From Victivallis vadensis (lineage in GTDB: Bacteria; Verrucomicrobiota; Lentisphaeria; Victivallales; Victivallaceae), in NCBI RefSeq assembly GCF_003096415.1, contig NZ_QEKH01000003.1, positions 174,387-238,386 on the forward strand: DNA of 64,000 nt. The letters run 5' to 3'. The notes under the pieces are model-generated. The model did not search any database and was not told where the DNA came from. It saw only the letters and a list, made by a program, of their open reading frames with translations. The translations under genes were made by a program, and so were the position numbers. Positions 23,322 through 31,435 of the stretch are shown here, in pieces (position 1 is the stretch's first letter; each line of letters opens with the position of its first letter).

Positions 23322-23879
23322 GTGGATCAGTTTGAAGTCATGAGCGAACTTTACAGCGACCGGTCGAACTGGGTGGACGTCAGGCGCTACCCGTCGACCG
23401 TGACCTGCCGCCGGATGCTGCGGCTGGCCGACTTCGCTGCCGCTGATCCGGCCCGGTGGGGCAGTTGTCGAATGGCCTTCGAGGTCCCGGAACTCTCCTA
23501 CCGCGAGCTGGCAGTCGCCCGCGGGGTCAGCCATACGACGATTATGCGCCACCTTGCCAAAGCCGAAGTCGGCGACGCCGGGGACTTCACCGCACGCGAG
23601 CTTGACGGAGAATGCCCGGAGTGGCTCCGGGCGGTCTCCATCCGGTTCGAGGCCGGTTGCACCTCCCGGACCTACCGCTATGCGGTGGCACTTTGCACGT
23701 TCGCCGCTGCGCAGCCGGAGCGGTGGCGGGTTCTGCGCCTTGCGTATGAGTGCCCGGAACTGTCGCAGGAGGAATTAGCCGAGGTTGCCGGGGTGAGTCA
23801 GCCGACCGTCTGCCGTTACCTGCAGCCGGTGCGGCTGGAGGTTGACGAAAGTTTTAACGACCTTGAGGTCATCTATTAA
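23322..23879 (+). CDS. Tandem helix-turn-helix regulator
   Basis: 185 residues from a GTG at 23322, which follows GAGGGGG. An ATG six codons later is an alternative. Two homologous units are visible: FAAADPARWGSCRMAFEVPE with LSYRELAVARGVSHTTIMRH, and FAAAQPERWRVLRLAYECPE with LSQEELAEVAGVSQPTVCRY. Each ends in a helix-turn-helix of the replication- or sigma-like type. A single chain with two DNA-reading heads could bind two half-sites. Position late in the early transcript suggests a middle/late activator (Mu Mor or C role), but the sequence is not obviously Mor-like. Confidence 0.65.
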   Translation: MDQFEVMSELYSDRSNWVDVRRYPSTVTCRRMLRLADFAAADPARWGSCRMAFEVPELSYRELAVARGVSHTTIMRHLAKAEVGDAGDFTARELDGECPEWLRAVSIRFEAGCTSRTYRYAVALCTFAAAQPERWRVLRLAYECPELSQEELAEVAGVSQPTVCRYLQPVRLEVDESFNDLEVIY

Positions 23880-23905
23880 CGCCCTCCGGGGCAGAAAGGA
23901 TCATT

Positions 23906-24415
23906 ATGGAAAAACAAGCGTATTATTTCGCCCGGATCGAAGTCGCGGTCGAAGGACTCCGCGCCGGTGTCAAGCACCCGGCCATGCACGAGCTGCTCGA
24001 CATCGTCGACGAGGCGCGTTACTGCCTTGAAGGGCTGGCGGTGCCGCCGCCGATGGTACTGAATACCGCGACCGGCGAAGTTTCCGCCTTGCCGGAGGCG
24101 GAGAAGGCTCCCGGCAAACGCCGCGGCCGACCGGCCAAGACCGCCGGGCCGTACAGTGCCGCGAGCAAGAAACAGGAACGTGCCGAGCGCGCCCTGATCG
24201 CCGACCTGCAGGAGGTGATCGACCGGGCCGGTTGCACGAACATTCCCGACGCAGTCACCGAGCTCCTGCAATGCGACGTGCAGCCGGGCGTGATTCTCCG
24301 TTTGATCGGCTGCACGCTTGAGGAGTTCGCCGCTCTGCGCGACGGCAGGGCCGATGCCGAGCTTGCCGGGAAGTACCTCGCGGTATTCAAGCTCAAAGGC
24401 GAAAAGGAGGCGTGA
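23906..24415 (+). CDS. Hypothetical early prophage protein with basic AT-hook-like segment
   Basis: 169 residues behind AGAAAGG. The N-terminus is helical (YYFARIEVAVEGLRAGVKHP). A basic linker GKRRGRPAKTAGP resembles an AT-hook that binds the minor groove. The C-terminal half is helical again (KKQERAERALIADLQEVIDR, then LEEFAALRDGRADAELAGKY). DNA association is inferred from the GRP core only. It is the last complete prophage gene before the CRISPR junction. Confidence 0.6.
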   Translation: MEKQAYYFARIEVAVEGLRAGVKHPAMHELLDIVDEARYCLEGLAVPPPMVLNTATGEVSALPEAEKAPGKRRGRPAKTAGPYSAASKKQERAERALIADLQEVIDRAGCTNIPDAVTELLQCDVQPGVILRLIGCTLEEFAALRDGRADAELAGKYLAVFKLKGEKEA

Positions 24416-24417
24416 CG

Positions 24418-24464
24418 ATGGCGACGATCAACGACAATCGCAAGTACAAAGTGGGATTCCAGGC
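24418..24464 (+). pseudogene. Start of prophage early gene cut off by the CRISPR array
   Basis: The ATG at 24418 follows AAGGAGG and lies 2 nt after the previous stop, so this is the genuine next gene of the operon. It encodes MATINDNRKYKVGFQ and is then replaced within codon 16 by the first CRISPR repeat. The frame runs 20 more codons through repeat and spacer to a TAA at 24526. In a Mu-like phage the transposase and ATPase genes would be expected about here; none is found. Confidence 0.7.
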
Positions 24465-25162
24465 GTCCCCCTCCAACCGTAGTGGATTAGAAACTGGCAG
24501 ACTACATCCTCGTATTTGTCGTCTGTAACGAGTCCCCCTCCAACCGTAGTGGATTAGAAACGAAAGAAGTCGAAACGATGGGGGAGGCGGTTCGGATCGT
24601 CCCCCTCCAACCGTAGTGGATTAGAAACATCGGGATGATCTGGATCGCCTTTTCCTGTCCGCCCGGGTCCCCCTCCAACCGTAGTGGATTAGAAACGCTT
24701 ACGACCGAGGACAAGGCGGAAGGCATCTGGTCCAGTCCCCCCTCCAACCGTAGTGGATTAGAAACCAGTGACGAAGGTGCAGGCACGGTCAAGAGTGTGA
24801 AGTTCCCCTCCAACCGTAGTGGATTAGAAACTTTGTAAAAAAATACCTGCCGGGTCATGTGGAAATGGTCCCCCTCCAACCGTAGTGGATTAGAAACTCG
24901 CCGTTCGCGCGGAGCCGGTCGCTCTCGATCCCCTGTTCCCCTCCAACCGTAGTGGATTAGAAACGATGGAAAGCGCGCGGTTTACGGCTGGCGGCCGGTG
25001 TTCCCCTCCACCCGTAGTGGATTAGAAACCAATGAGATGACAGATACTTTTTCGTATCAGAACGTGGTTCCCCTCCAACCGTAGTGGATTAGAAACTATT
25101 CATCGCAAAGTCCGAACTGGTCGTCATGGCCGGTCTCTCTCCAATCGTAAGGGGGGAGACCG
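24465..25162 (+). CRISPR. CRISPR array: ten 30-nt repeats plus degenerate terminal repeat
   Basis: Repeats start at 24465, 24532, 24599, 24667, 24735, 24802, 24868, 24935, 25000 and 25067. The shared core begins CCCCTCCAACCGTAGTGG and ends ATTAGAAAC; the first three bases are GTC or GTT. The repeat at 24735 has one extra C, and the one at 25000 has CCACCC for CCAACC. Spacers are 35-38 nt and all different. A degenerate copy at 25133-25161 marks the right, leader-distal end. Repeat length, spacer length and the TTAGAAAC end are type I-B-like, but no cas gene lies in the window. There is no AT-rich leader to the left. Confidence 0.97.
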
Positions 25163-25164
25163 GT
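25131..25164. other. Hairpin overlapping the degenerate last repeat
   Basis: CCGGTCTCTCTCC and GGGGGGAGACCGG can form a 13-bp stem with two mismatches around the loop AATCGTAA. It could end the array transcript, although no T-run follows. Confidence 0.45.
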
Positions 25165-25326
25165 CATGGCGTTCGGCTTCGTCACTATCGTTCCTCGTTA
25201 TTTTGCAATTGCAAAAATATTGTGGAAACCGATCGGTGCCTTACCTGTGCCAGTCGCCCGCGCGCCCCCGAAGGGCGTAGAGCGCGCATCCGGCAGCGGC
25301 ATCTTGCCGCCCGCCGCTTTGCTTGC
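25165..25326. other. Intergenic stretch between CRISPR array and amidohydrolase
   Basis: No gene seen. It contains the 16-bp palindrome TTTTGCAATTGCAAAA (25201-25216) and a GC-rich hairpin near 25258-25285 (GCGCGC...GCGCGC) that could terminate the leftward pyr operon. Confidence 0.5.
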
Positions 25327-26478
25327 TCAGCGAAGGGCGGCGAGGGCGAATTCCACCAGATATTCGATGCCGACTTTCAGCGCCTCATCCGGGAAGTCGA
25401 ACTTCGAGTTATGCAGCGCCGGACAATTCTCCCCGGTTCCGAGTTTCACGTAAACTCCCGGATATCTCTGCAAATAGTAGGCGAAATCCTCCGCCGCCAT
25501 CGAGGATTCGGGAAGCTCGGTATAACCGGCTTCTCCGAAAGTCCGGCGGATCACCTGCCGGGCCAGCTCGGTGGCTTCGGGGCGGTTCAGGGTGACCGGG
25601 TAGCCGAGGTGATAGTCGATGTCGACGGTCACGCCGTGGGCGCGGGCGACGGATTCGACGATTTCACGGAAACCGGTTTCGAGAATCGCGTCATCGTGCG
25701 GATCAAGGGAGCGGGCGGTTCCTTCGAGCACCACTTCGTCCGGGATCACATTGGCGATGTCGCCGCCGGCGATCCGGCAGACACTGAGCACGGCGGCGTG
25801 CTGCGGATTGATCCGGCGCGATACGATGCTCTGGAGTTCGACGACCATCGCACTGGCCGCCAGCACCGGATCGATCGCCTGGTGCGGGCGGCTGCTGTGG
25901 CCGCTTTTGCCGTGTACCGTGACCTTGAAATGGGCACAGGAAGCCATGATCGCACCGGTCCGGCAGCCGAGCATGCCGACCGGCAACCCGGGCATGCCGT
26001 GCAGAGCAGTCACGAGGTCGGCTTTCGGATTCTCCAGCGCCCCGGCGGCGATCAACTCGCGGCCCATCGACTGATTTTCCTCTCCCGGCTGCCAGACGAA
26101 GCGGATGCTGCCGGAAAATTCCTCCCGCCGCGAGGCGAGGATCTCGGCGGCACCCATCACCATCGCGGTGTGGGCGTCGTGGCCGCAGGCGTGCATCATG
26201 CCCGGATGGACGGAAGCGTATTCCACACCGGTATTTTCCGTGTTTTTCAGCGCGTCGATGTCGGCGCGGAGCGTCACGTTGCGGCCGGGGCCGCGCCCGT
26301 GCAGCAGCGCGACGGTGTCGGTGCCGAGGAAGGGCGCGAGCACCTCCAGATTCAGCGGTTCAAGCCGGGCGCGGATCGCTTTCTGCGTCAGCGTTTCATG
26401 CCCCGCAAGCTCCGGAATCCGGTGCAGGTTGTGGCGGAATTCGATGATTCCGGGCAGGATGTCGGCTGCGGTTTTCAT
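25327..26478 (-). CDS. M20-family amidohydrolase
   Basis: 383 residues from the ATG at 26478, which overlaps the pyrC stop (ATGA). The longer open frame to 27204 is antisense-type noise inside pyrC. Metal-site motifs are clear: RADIDAL, HACGHDAHTA and WQPGEE, followed by the lid domain with HGKSGHSSRPHQAIDP. It belongs to the M20D group (hippurate hydrolase / N-acyl-amino-acid amidohydrolase). The true substrate is unknown. Its tight coupling to pyrC suggests a link to pyrimidine or carbamoyl-amino-acid metabolism, for example hydrolysis of an N-carbamoyl or N-acyl amino acid, but that is only inference. Confidence 0.82.
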   Translation of the reverse strand: MKTAADILPGIIEFRHNLHRIPELAGHETLTQKAIRARLEPLNLEVLAPFLGTDTVALLHGRGPGRNVTLRADIDALKNTENTGVEYASVHPGMMHACGHDAHTAMVMGAAEILASRREEFSGSIRFVWQPGEENQSMGRELIAAGALENPKADLVTALHGMPGLPVGMLGCRTGAIMASCAHFKVTVHGKSGHSSRPHQAIDPVLAASAMVVELQSIVSRRINPQHAAVLSVCRIAGGDIANVIPDEVVLEGTARSLDPHDDAILETGFREIVESVARAHGVTVDIDYHLGYPVTLNRPEATELARQVIRRTFGEAGYTELPESSMAAEDFAYYLQRYPGVYVKLGTGENCPALHNSKFDFPDEALKVGIEYLVEFALAALR

Positions 26479-27746
26479 AATTCGTTGTACACGATCTTGC
26501 CGCCGACCATGGTCAGCATGGTTTTGCACTGCACTTCCCAGCCGTCGAAGGGGGTGTTGCGCGAATTGGACTTGAACTGTTCTTTGTCCACGGTGTACTT
26601 CGCTTCCGGATCGAACACGGTCAGGTCGGCGGGATTTCCCGGCGCGAGGCTGTAGTCGTCGAAGCCGAGGATATCGGCCGGTCCGGCGGTGAAAAGCTCC
26701 ACCAGCTTCGGCAGCGAAATCACGCCTTTGGCGACCAGTTCTCCGTAAGAGACGGGCAGGGCGGTTTCCAGACCGATGATGCCGAAGGGCGCGTAGTCGA
26801 ATTCCACCATCTTGGCGGTCATCGTGTGCGGCGCGTGGTCGGTCGCGATCGCGGTGATCGTGCCGTCGGCGACGCCCGCGATCAGGGCCAGGCGGTCCTC
26901 TTCGGAGCGCAGCGGCGGATTCATCTTGTAATTGGTGTCGTATTTCTTGATGCACTCGTCGGTCAGCGTCAGGTGGTGCGGCGTCGCTTCGCCGGTGACC
27001 GGGATGCCTTTGGCGCGGGCGTTGCGCAGCAGTTCGACACTCTCCTTGACGCTGACGTGCTGCATGTGGATTTTCCAGCCGATCTGGCGCGCGAGAATGA
27101 TGTTGCGCGCGATCATCAGCTCCTCGGAAGCGCCGGAGATGCCGTTCATGCCGAGCAGCACCGACCACTTGCCTTCGTGCATCACGCCGCCCGCCGCGAG
27201 GCACTTGTCCTCGCAGTGGTCGAGGATCGGCAGGTTGAAAGACTTCGCGTATTCAACCACATGGCGCATCAGCGCGTGATCCTGAATGCAGCGGCCGTCG
27301 TCGCTGAGCGCGACCACTCCGGCGGCCTTCAGCGAACCGATTCCGGCCATCTCCTCGCCTGCGTATCCTTTGGTCATGCAGCCGCAGGGAAGCACGCGCA
27401 CGACCGCCTTCTTGGCGGCGGTCTGGCGCAGGAATTCGATCGCCCCGGCGGTGTCGGCGGGGGGATTGGTGTTCGGCATCGCTACCACCGAGGTGAAGCC
27501 GCCCGCAGCCGCCGCGGCGGTGCCGGAGGCGATGGTTTCGGCCATATTGTTGCCGGGCTGGCGCAGATGCACGTGCAGGTCGATGAAACCCGGACTCAGC
27601 ACTTTGCCGCCGAGGTCGATCACCTCGCCGCCCCGGACTTCGGAGGCCTCCGCGATGCGGCCGTCGATCACGCCGACATCGCCCCTGGAATCGATTTTAC
27701 GGACCGGGTCGATCACCCGGGCATTCCTGAAAATAAAACTGCTCAT
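26475..27746 (-). CDS. pyrC: Dihydroorotase
   Basis: 423 residues starting [20 protein letters not shown]. The ATG at 27746 overlaps the pyrB stop; an in-frame extension of four codons is less likely. The metal motif [10 protein letters not shown], the [10 protein letters not shown] segment, the catalytic-site ATDHAPHT and the C-terminal [11 protein letters not shown] identify a class I bacterial dihydroorotase. It closes N-carbamoyl-aspartate to dihydroorotate in pyrimidine synthesis. It lies third in the pyr operon and directly follows its substrate-producing enzyme, as is common. Confidence 0.93.
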   Translation of the reverse strand: MSSFIFRNARVIDPVRKIDSRGDVGVIDGRIAEASEVRGGEVIDLGGKVLSPGFIDLHVHLRQPGNNMAETIASGTAAAAAGGFTSVVAMPNTNPPADTAGAIEFLRQTAAKKAVVRVLPCGCMTKGYAGEEMAGIGSLKAAGVVALSDDGRCIQDHALMRHVVEYAKSFNLPILDHCEDKCLAAGGVMHEGKWSVLLGMNGISGASEELMIARNIILARQIGWKIHMQHVSVKESVELLRNARAKGIPVTGEATPHHLTLTDECIKKYDTNYKMNPPLRSEEDRLALIAGVADGTITAIATDHAPHTMTAKMVEFDYAPFGIIGLETALPVSYGELVAKGVISLPKLVELFTAGPADILGFDDYSLAPGNPADLTVFDPEAKYTVDKEQFKSNSRNTPFDGWEVQCKTMLTMVGGKIVYNEL

Positions 27747-28669
27747 TTTTTCACACACCCCGCTACCAGGAAGAGGACCGCCATGCGGACCGCCAACCCG
27801 TTCGTTACCTGTTCGAGAATCACGGAATTCGGACCGTCCGCCACTTCGCTGGTCAGTTCGACATCGCGGTTGATCGGCCCCGGATGCATCACCAGCACGT
27901 CAGGCTTCATCCAGCGCAGGTTCTGCCGGTTGAGCCCGAAGAACTTCGCGTATTCGCCGGTGCTCGGGAAGAAGCCCGCACTCTGGCGCTCATGCTGGAT
28001 GCGCAGCAGGTTGACCACGTCGGCGTCCTGCACCGCATCCTTGAGGTTGTGGCAGACGCGCACGCCTGCCGCTTCAAATTCGCGCGGCACCAGCGTGGAG
28101 GGACCGGCAAGGGTCACTTTGGCGCCGAGTTTCAGAAGCCCCCACATGTTGCTGCGGGCGACGCGGCTGTGCAGGATGTCGCCGACGATGGTGACCTTCA
28201 GGTCCTTGAGGGCGCCCTTCTTCTCGCGCATTGTGAAAATATCCAGCAGCGCCTGGGTCGGATGGCTGTGCGCGCCGTCTCCGGCGTTGACCACGCCGCA
28301 CTTCAAATGCTTGGCGATGAAGGCCTGCGCGCCGGGGGCGCTGTGGCGCATCACGATCAGGTCGACCTGCAGCGATTCGATGTTGCGGACGGTGTCGAGC
28401 AGGGTTTCGCCCTTCAGCAGACTGCTGCTCGAAGCCTGCATATTCACGATGTCGGCGCTGAGGCGCTGTTCGGCGAGTTCAAAGGAGACCCGGGTGCGGG
28501 TGCTGGGTTCGACGAAGAGGTTGACGACGGTTTTGCCGCGCAGGGCGGGAACTTTTTTCACGTTCCGCTCCGAAACCTTCTTGAACTCCTCGGCGGTGTC
28601 GAGGAGGAAGGTGATCTCCTCGGCGCTCAGGTCGTAGAGACTGAGCAAATCTTTTCTGGTCCACTCCAT
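27743..28669 (-). CDS. pyrB: Aspartate carbamoyltransferase catalytic subunit
   Basis: 308 residues, the normal catalytic-chain length. The carbamoyl-phosphate motif [18 protein letters not shown], then RHSAPGAQ, the [14 protein letters not shown] aspartate-site motif and [10 protein letters not shown] are all present. It catalyses carbamoyl phosphate plus aspartate to carbamoyl-aspartate, the committed step of UMP synthesis. It is second in the operon after pyrR, and its stop overlaps pyrC by four bases. No regulatory subunit (pyrI) is nearby. Confidence 0.95.
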   Translation of the reverse strand: MEWTRKDLLSLYDLSAEEITFLLDTAEEFKKVSERNVKKVPALRGKTVVNLFVEPSTRTRVSFELAEQRLSADIVNMQASSSSLLKGETLLDTVRNIESLQVDLIVMRHSAPGAQAFIAKHLKCGVVNAGDGAHSHPTQALLDIFTMREKKGALKDLKVTIVGDILHSRVARSNMWGLLKLGAKVTLAGPSTLVPREFEAAGVRVCHNLKDAVQDADVVNLLRIQHERQSAGFFPSTGEYAKFFGLNRQNLRWMKPDVLVMHPGPINRDVELTSEVADGPNSVILEQVTNGLAVRMAVLFLVAGCVKK

Positions 28670-28691
28670 AGGGCGGTGTGTCCTTCTATAA

Positions 28692-29255
28692 CTATCGGTT
28701 TAACGGTTTCTGCTGCCAGTTCACTTCGAAGATGCCGGCTTCGTCGCCGTCCTCGTCGAACTGCACCGCGACCTTGTGGGCGGGGTCGAGGTCGAGCTTG
28801 AAGCCGACGTAGTCCGCCCGGATCGGGTATTCGGGATCGCCGCGGTCGACCAGCACCGCCAGCCGGATCATATTCGGCCGCCCGTAATCGGTGATCGCGT
28901 CCAGCGCGGCGCGGATGGTCCGCCCCGAGGAGAGCACGTCGTCGACCAGGATGATCTTGTGCCCGTCGATGTTGAAGGGGATCACGGTTTCGCGGATCAG
29001 CGGCAGGCCGCTGCGCAGCCCGACGTCGTCGCGGTACATGGAGATGTCGAGACGGCCGTGTTCGGGACGGCGCCCGGTGGCCCGCTCGATTTCATCGCAG
29101 ATGCGTTCCGCCAGCGGCACGCCCTGGTTGTAGAGTCCGACCAGCGCATACGGCACGGAACCGTCGGTGTCGAAATCCCGCCGGATCGCCGCCGCGATCA
29201 TCGAAATCGCTGCGGTCATCTCCTCCGGCGAATAGAGTTGTTTCTTGAGCGTCAT
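28692..29255 (-). CDS. pyrR: PyrR bifunctional regulator / uracil phosphoribosyltransferase
   Basis: 187 residues. The PRPP-binding motif [20 protein letters not shown] and the basic start ([12 protein letters not shown]) identify PyrR, which in many bacteria binds pyr mRNA leaders and also converts uracil to UMP. It leads the pyrRBC operon. A TATAAT sequence (29269-29274 on the minus strand) lies only about 14 nt before the start, so the transcript has almost no leader. PyrR-dependent attenuation of this operon would have to act at other positions, such as the pyrR-pyrB gap. Confidence 0.9.
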   Translation of the reverse strand: MTLKKQLYSPEEMTAAISMIAAAIRRDFDTDGSVPYALVGLYNQGVPLAERICDEIERATGRRPEHGRLDISMYRDDVGLRSGLPLIRETVIPFNIDGHKIILVDDVLSSGRTIRAALDAITDYGRPNMIRLAVLVDRGDPEYPIRADYVGFKLDLDPAHKVAVQFDEDGDEAGIFEVNWQQKPLNR

Positions 29256-29474
29256 GAATCACTCCGGAATTATAGGATTGGTACACGTTTCCAATATACT
29301 CCTTTTTCCCGGGTTTCACAAACGGCGGAATCCAAAAAGTCGCAGTTTCGTCGAAGCGCCCGGTTTGCGGCGAATTTAAAATTAATTTGCAAATATTTTA
29401 AAATTAATTTTAATTTACTGTTGACATTCGGGCCGCTTTGAGGTATAATAAAAGCAGCGAAAGGAATTTCACGG
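29256..29474. promoter_or_regulatory. Divergent promoter region between pyrR and the LacI-family gene
   Basis: On the plus strand TTGACA (29421-29426), a 17-bp spacer and TATAAT (29444-29449) make a full-consensus sigma-70 promoter for the regulator gene. Upstream, TTTAAAATTAATTT occurs twice (around 29377 and 29396) and may be an operator. On the minus strand TATAAT at 29269-29274 serves pyrR. Confidence 0.75.
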
Positions 29475-30479
29475 ATGAATGCGACCAAAGACAAACCCAG
29501 GAATATGACGGATATCGCCGAAATGCTCGGAATCACCGCGCAGTCGGTTTCGCTGGCGCTGCGCAATTCGCCGCTGATTTCGCAGGAACTGCGCGACCAG
29601 GTGCAGGCGATCGCGGCGAAGACCGATTTCAAGGCGCGCAACTACCGGCGGCGCCGGAGCGGCGGCGGGAACTCCGGCAAGGTTATGGTGCTGTATGAGG
29701 CGGCCAACGTCGGCGACCCGGTGGCGCAGCAGATCATGAACAGCGTGATGAAGCGCCTTGCGGAGCAGAAGATGATTTTCGAGACCTGCTCCTGTGAAGA
29801 ACTTTACGACAATCCGGCGCTGATCGAAGGCTTTGCCGGGGTGATTTACCACTACTGTTTCCGCCCGTGGTTCGCGTCGATTCTGGAAGGGATCGCGCAG
29901 GTGGCGATCATGCACGAGGAGATCGACATCGGCCCGTGGGACAGCTTCAAACCCAATGAGACGCTGGCCGGAAAACTGGCCGCCAACTACTTGGTCGAGC
30001 AGGGGTTCAAAAAGGCGTTGCTGATCTGGGAGGCGCGCATGGCCTACCGCCCGGAGAGCCATCCCCGGCTGGAAGGCGTCCGCAGGCGGCTGGCGGAAGC
30101 CAACGTGGAGTTCGCGCAGCTTTCTTACAGCAACGACCTCGACGAGCCGCAGGCGTTCCCCGCCGCGCTGCGCGAGACGCTGGAGCATTTCGGCAACCGG
30201 GCCGGAATCTTCGCTTTCAACGATCAGGTGGCGTACAAGGTATGTCACACGCTGGACTTTGCCGGTTTGCAGCGCAGGCCCAAAGAGCTTGAAGTGATCT
30301 CCTGCGACAACACCTATCTTCTGAATGAGCTTCATCCGCCGCTGCCGGCGGTGGACCTGCATATTGCCGAAATCGCGTCGCGCGCGGTGGATGGCCTGCT
30401 GTGGCGCCTGAGCAACCCGGAGGCGAGTTATCAGGATGTTCTGATCAAACCGGAACTGATTCTGCCGAAGAAGAAGTGA
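29475..30479 (+). CDS. LacI-family transcriptional regulator
   Basis: 334 residues. The N-terminal helix-turn-helix is typical (NMTDIAEMLGITAQSVSLAL, then PLISQELRDQVQAIA). A periplasmic-binding-protein-like ligand domain follows (VMVLYEAANVGDPVAQQIMN, IMHEEIDIGPWDSF, LEVISCDNTYLL). The hinge helix has the unusual stretch NYRRRRSGGG. Lentisphaerota carry many such regulators paired with prepilin-like proteins and glycoside hydrolases, and both lie downstream here. It probably responds to a sugar and controls the neighbouring, now disrupted, polysaccharide locus. GAAAGGAATT precedes the start. Confidence 0.88.
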   Translation: MNATKDKPRNMTDIAEMLGITAQSVSLALRNSPLISQELRDQVQAIAAKTDFKARNYRRRRSGGGNSGKVMVLYEAANVGDPVAQQIMNSVMKRLAEQKMIFETCSCEELYDNPALIEGFAGVIYHYCFRPWFASILEGIAQVAIMHEEIDIGPWDSFKPNETLAGKLAANYLVEQGFKKALLIWEARMAYRPESHPRLEGVRRRLAEANVEFAQLSYSNDLDEPQAFPAALRETLEHFGNRAGIFAFNDQVAYKVCHTLDFAGLQRRPKELEVISCDNTYLLNELHPPLPAVDLHIAEIASRAVDGLLWRLSNPEASYQDVLIKPELILPKKK

Positions 30480-30583
30480 CCGGAAGATTTGTAAAGTTTT
30501 CAATTTGAATTCCCTTTGAAACAGGAAACAAAAGGATCGGGAGGCTTTCGGCCACCGGTTCCGAAAACAGGATGGAGAATGTT

Positions 30584-30646
30584 ATGAAGAACAGGAACTT
30601 TACTCTGATCGAGCTTCTGGTAATTACATATATCCCATGGGTGTAA
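30584..30646 (+). pseudogene. Truncated prepilin-type protein
   Basis: The frame MKNRNFTLIELLVI matches the prepilin/pseudopilin N-terminal cleavage and methylation motif, here without the expected VIAIIAILA continuation. After the second I the sequence changes to TYIPWV and a stop, at the point where the DNA becomes AT-rich. Only 20 codons remain. In Victivallis-like genomes such genes encode secreted DUF1559-type proteins beside LacI-type regulators. This is the left edge of an insertion or deletion event. Confidence 0.75.
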
Positions 30647-30655
30647 ATTATGGCT

Positions 30656-31018
30656 TCATGATTCAGATTGTTCTGAAATGAACATAATCCTCTTCTGGAG
30701 CACACTGGATAACATCGGATCATCAGCCAATATCTTCTTAATAGCTTCCTCCTTCATCAACCAGCATCTCCCGGTAAGCTCTCCATCAGTTCCAGCTTTG
30801 ACTTCAACAACAGCAATGCCAATTTTCTTGCATTCATCACAAGGCTGAATGTCACCTTTGAGGAAAACATACATCGGCATTTGCCCATCAGGATGACCAT
30901 TCTGTTTTGCCCAAACTTCACCTTCATATCCAGTGAGAATGATTTCATTCTTAGGCTTTTTGCAATAATGACAAAGTGGAATAGACGGATTCAAACCATG
31001 TTTTTTACTGATTCTCAT
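30656..31018 (-). CDS. Hypothetical small Cys-containing protein in AT-rich insert
   Basis: 120 residues from the ATG at 31018, which follows AAAGGTGA; a GTG three codons upstream is less likely. Two C-x-x-C pairs (PLCHYCKKPKNEII and PCDECKKIGIAVVEV) form a probable zinc site that brackets a beta-rich part (EVWAKQNGHPDGQMPMYVFL). Small proteins of this look occur in phages and plasmids of Firmicutes and Bacteroidetes, from general impression rather than a search. It is unlike the surrounding high-GC genes and is probably horizontally acquired. Confidence 0.6.
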   Translation of the reverse strand: MRISKKHGLNPSIPLCHYCKKPKNEIILTGYEGEVWAKQNGHPDGQMPMYVFLKGDIQPCDECKKIGIAVVEVKAGTDGELTGRCWLMKEEAIKKILADDPMLSSVLQKRIMFISEQSES

Positions 31019-31023
31019 AGTGA

Positions 31024-31236
31024 TCACCTTTTTACGTTTGAAGGCTGCAAAACGATCTTCAACAATGTCCCGTTCAGTCTAACATACTGAATGAACCGAA
31101 TTGAATTTTTCACAGTCTCAAAATTGAGTTTGTGGGAAATCCAGTCTCCATCATCATTGAAGCCAACAATAAGACCATTGCCAGCATATTCACCACCATC
31201 AGGGGTTTCAAACAAACCAACGATTGGTGTTTTCAA
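31024..31236 (-). CDS. Hypothetical protein in AT-rich insert, start disrupted
   Basis: From a TTG at 31236 the product is 70 residues (KTPIVGLFETPDGGEYAGNG and ISHKLNFETVKNSIRFIQYV). The same frame is open further upstream to about 31327 and reads YYRLLKCDCITTAPFDEHHD without a standard start. That upstream part looks like genuine coding sequence, so the intact gene probably began in the 31435 ORF and has suffered a frameshift, or uses frameshifting. The ribosome site for the TTG is weak. Confidence 0.5.
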   Translation of the reverse strand: MKTPIVGLFETPDGGEYAGNGLIVGFNDDGDWISHKLNFETVKNSIRFIQYVRLNGTLLKIVLQPSNVKR

Positions 31237-31297
31237 AAGACCTTCATCATCAACAATAACATCGTGATGTTCATCAAAAGGTGCAGTGGTAATGCAG

Positions 31298-31435
31298 TCA
31301 CACTTCAGCAGTCGATAGTAAACTGAATCCTACACTTGAAGTTGAATTCCATTCAAGGGTCATTTCACCATATAATGCTGCATATTGTTTTTTTCTTTGT
31401 CCGTTAATGATTTTTAGAACTTTCGTTATGTGCAT
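31298..31435 (-). CDS. Small ORF with strong ribosome site; possible 5' part of frameshifted gene
   Basis: 45 residues, MHITKVLKIINGQRKKQYAA then LYGEMTLEWNSTSSVGFSLL. The ATG at 31435 has a near-perfect AAGGGAGGTGA site. Its 3' end overlaps the open frame that leads into the 31236 gene in another phase. Fusion of the two by one frameshift near 31325 would give a single protein of about 135 residues. Confidence 0.5.
   Translation of the reverse strand: MHITKVLKIINGQRKKQYAALYGEMTLEWNSTSSVGFSLLSTAEV

Noticed and set aside
1..24464. Complete, active Mu-like prophage
   Set aside because: No transposase A/B, no phage right end and no lysis genes are visible, and the early operon is cut by the CRISPR array. 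The left end lies outside the window.
24502..24879. 125-residue minus-strand open frame
   Set aside because: It is the translation of the CRISPR repeats on the opposite strand (repeating SNPLRLEG), not a gene.
24465..25132. Self-targeting spacers against the neighbouring prophage
   Set aside because: I looked for obvious matches by eye and found none, but a proper search with mismatches was not possible, so no claim is made.
26479..27204. N-terminal extension of the M20 amidohydrolase frame
   Set aside because: It overlaps pyrC in another phase, is Arg-rich without domain signal, and the ATG at 26478 gives a normal-length enzyme.
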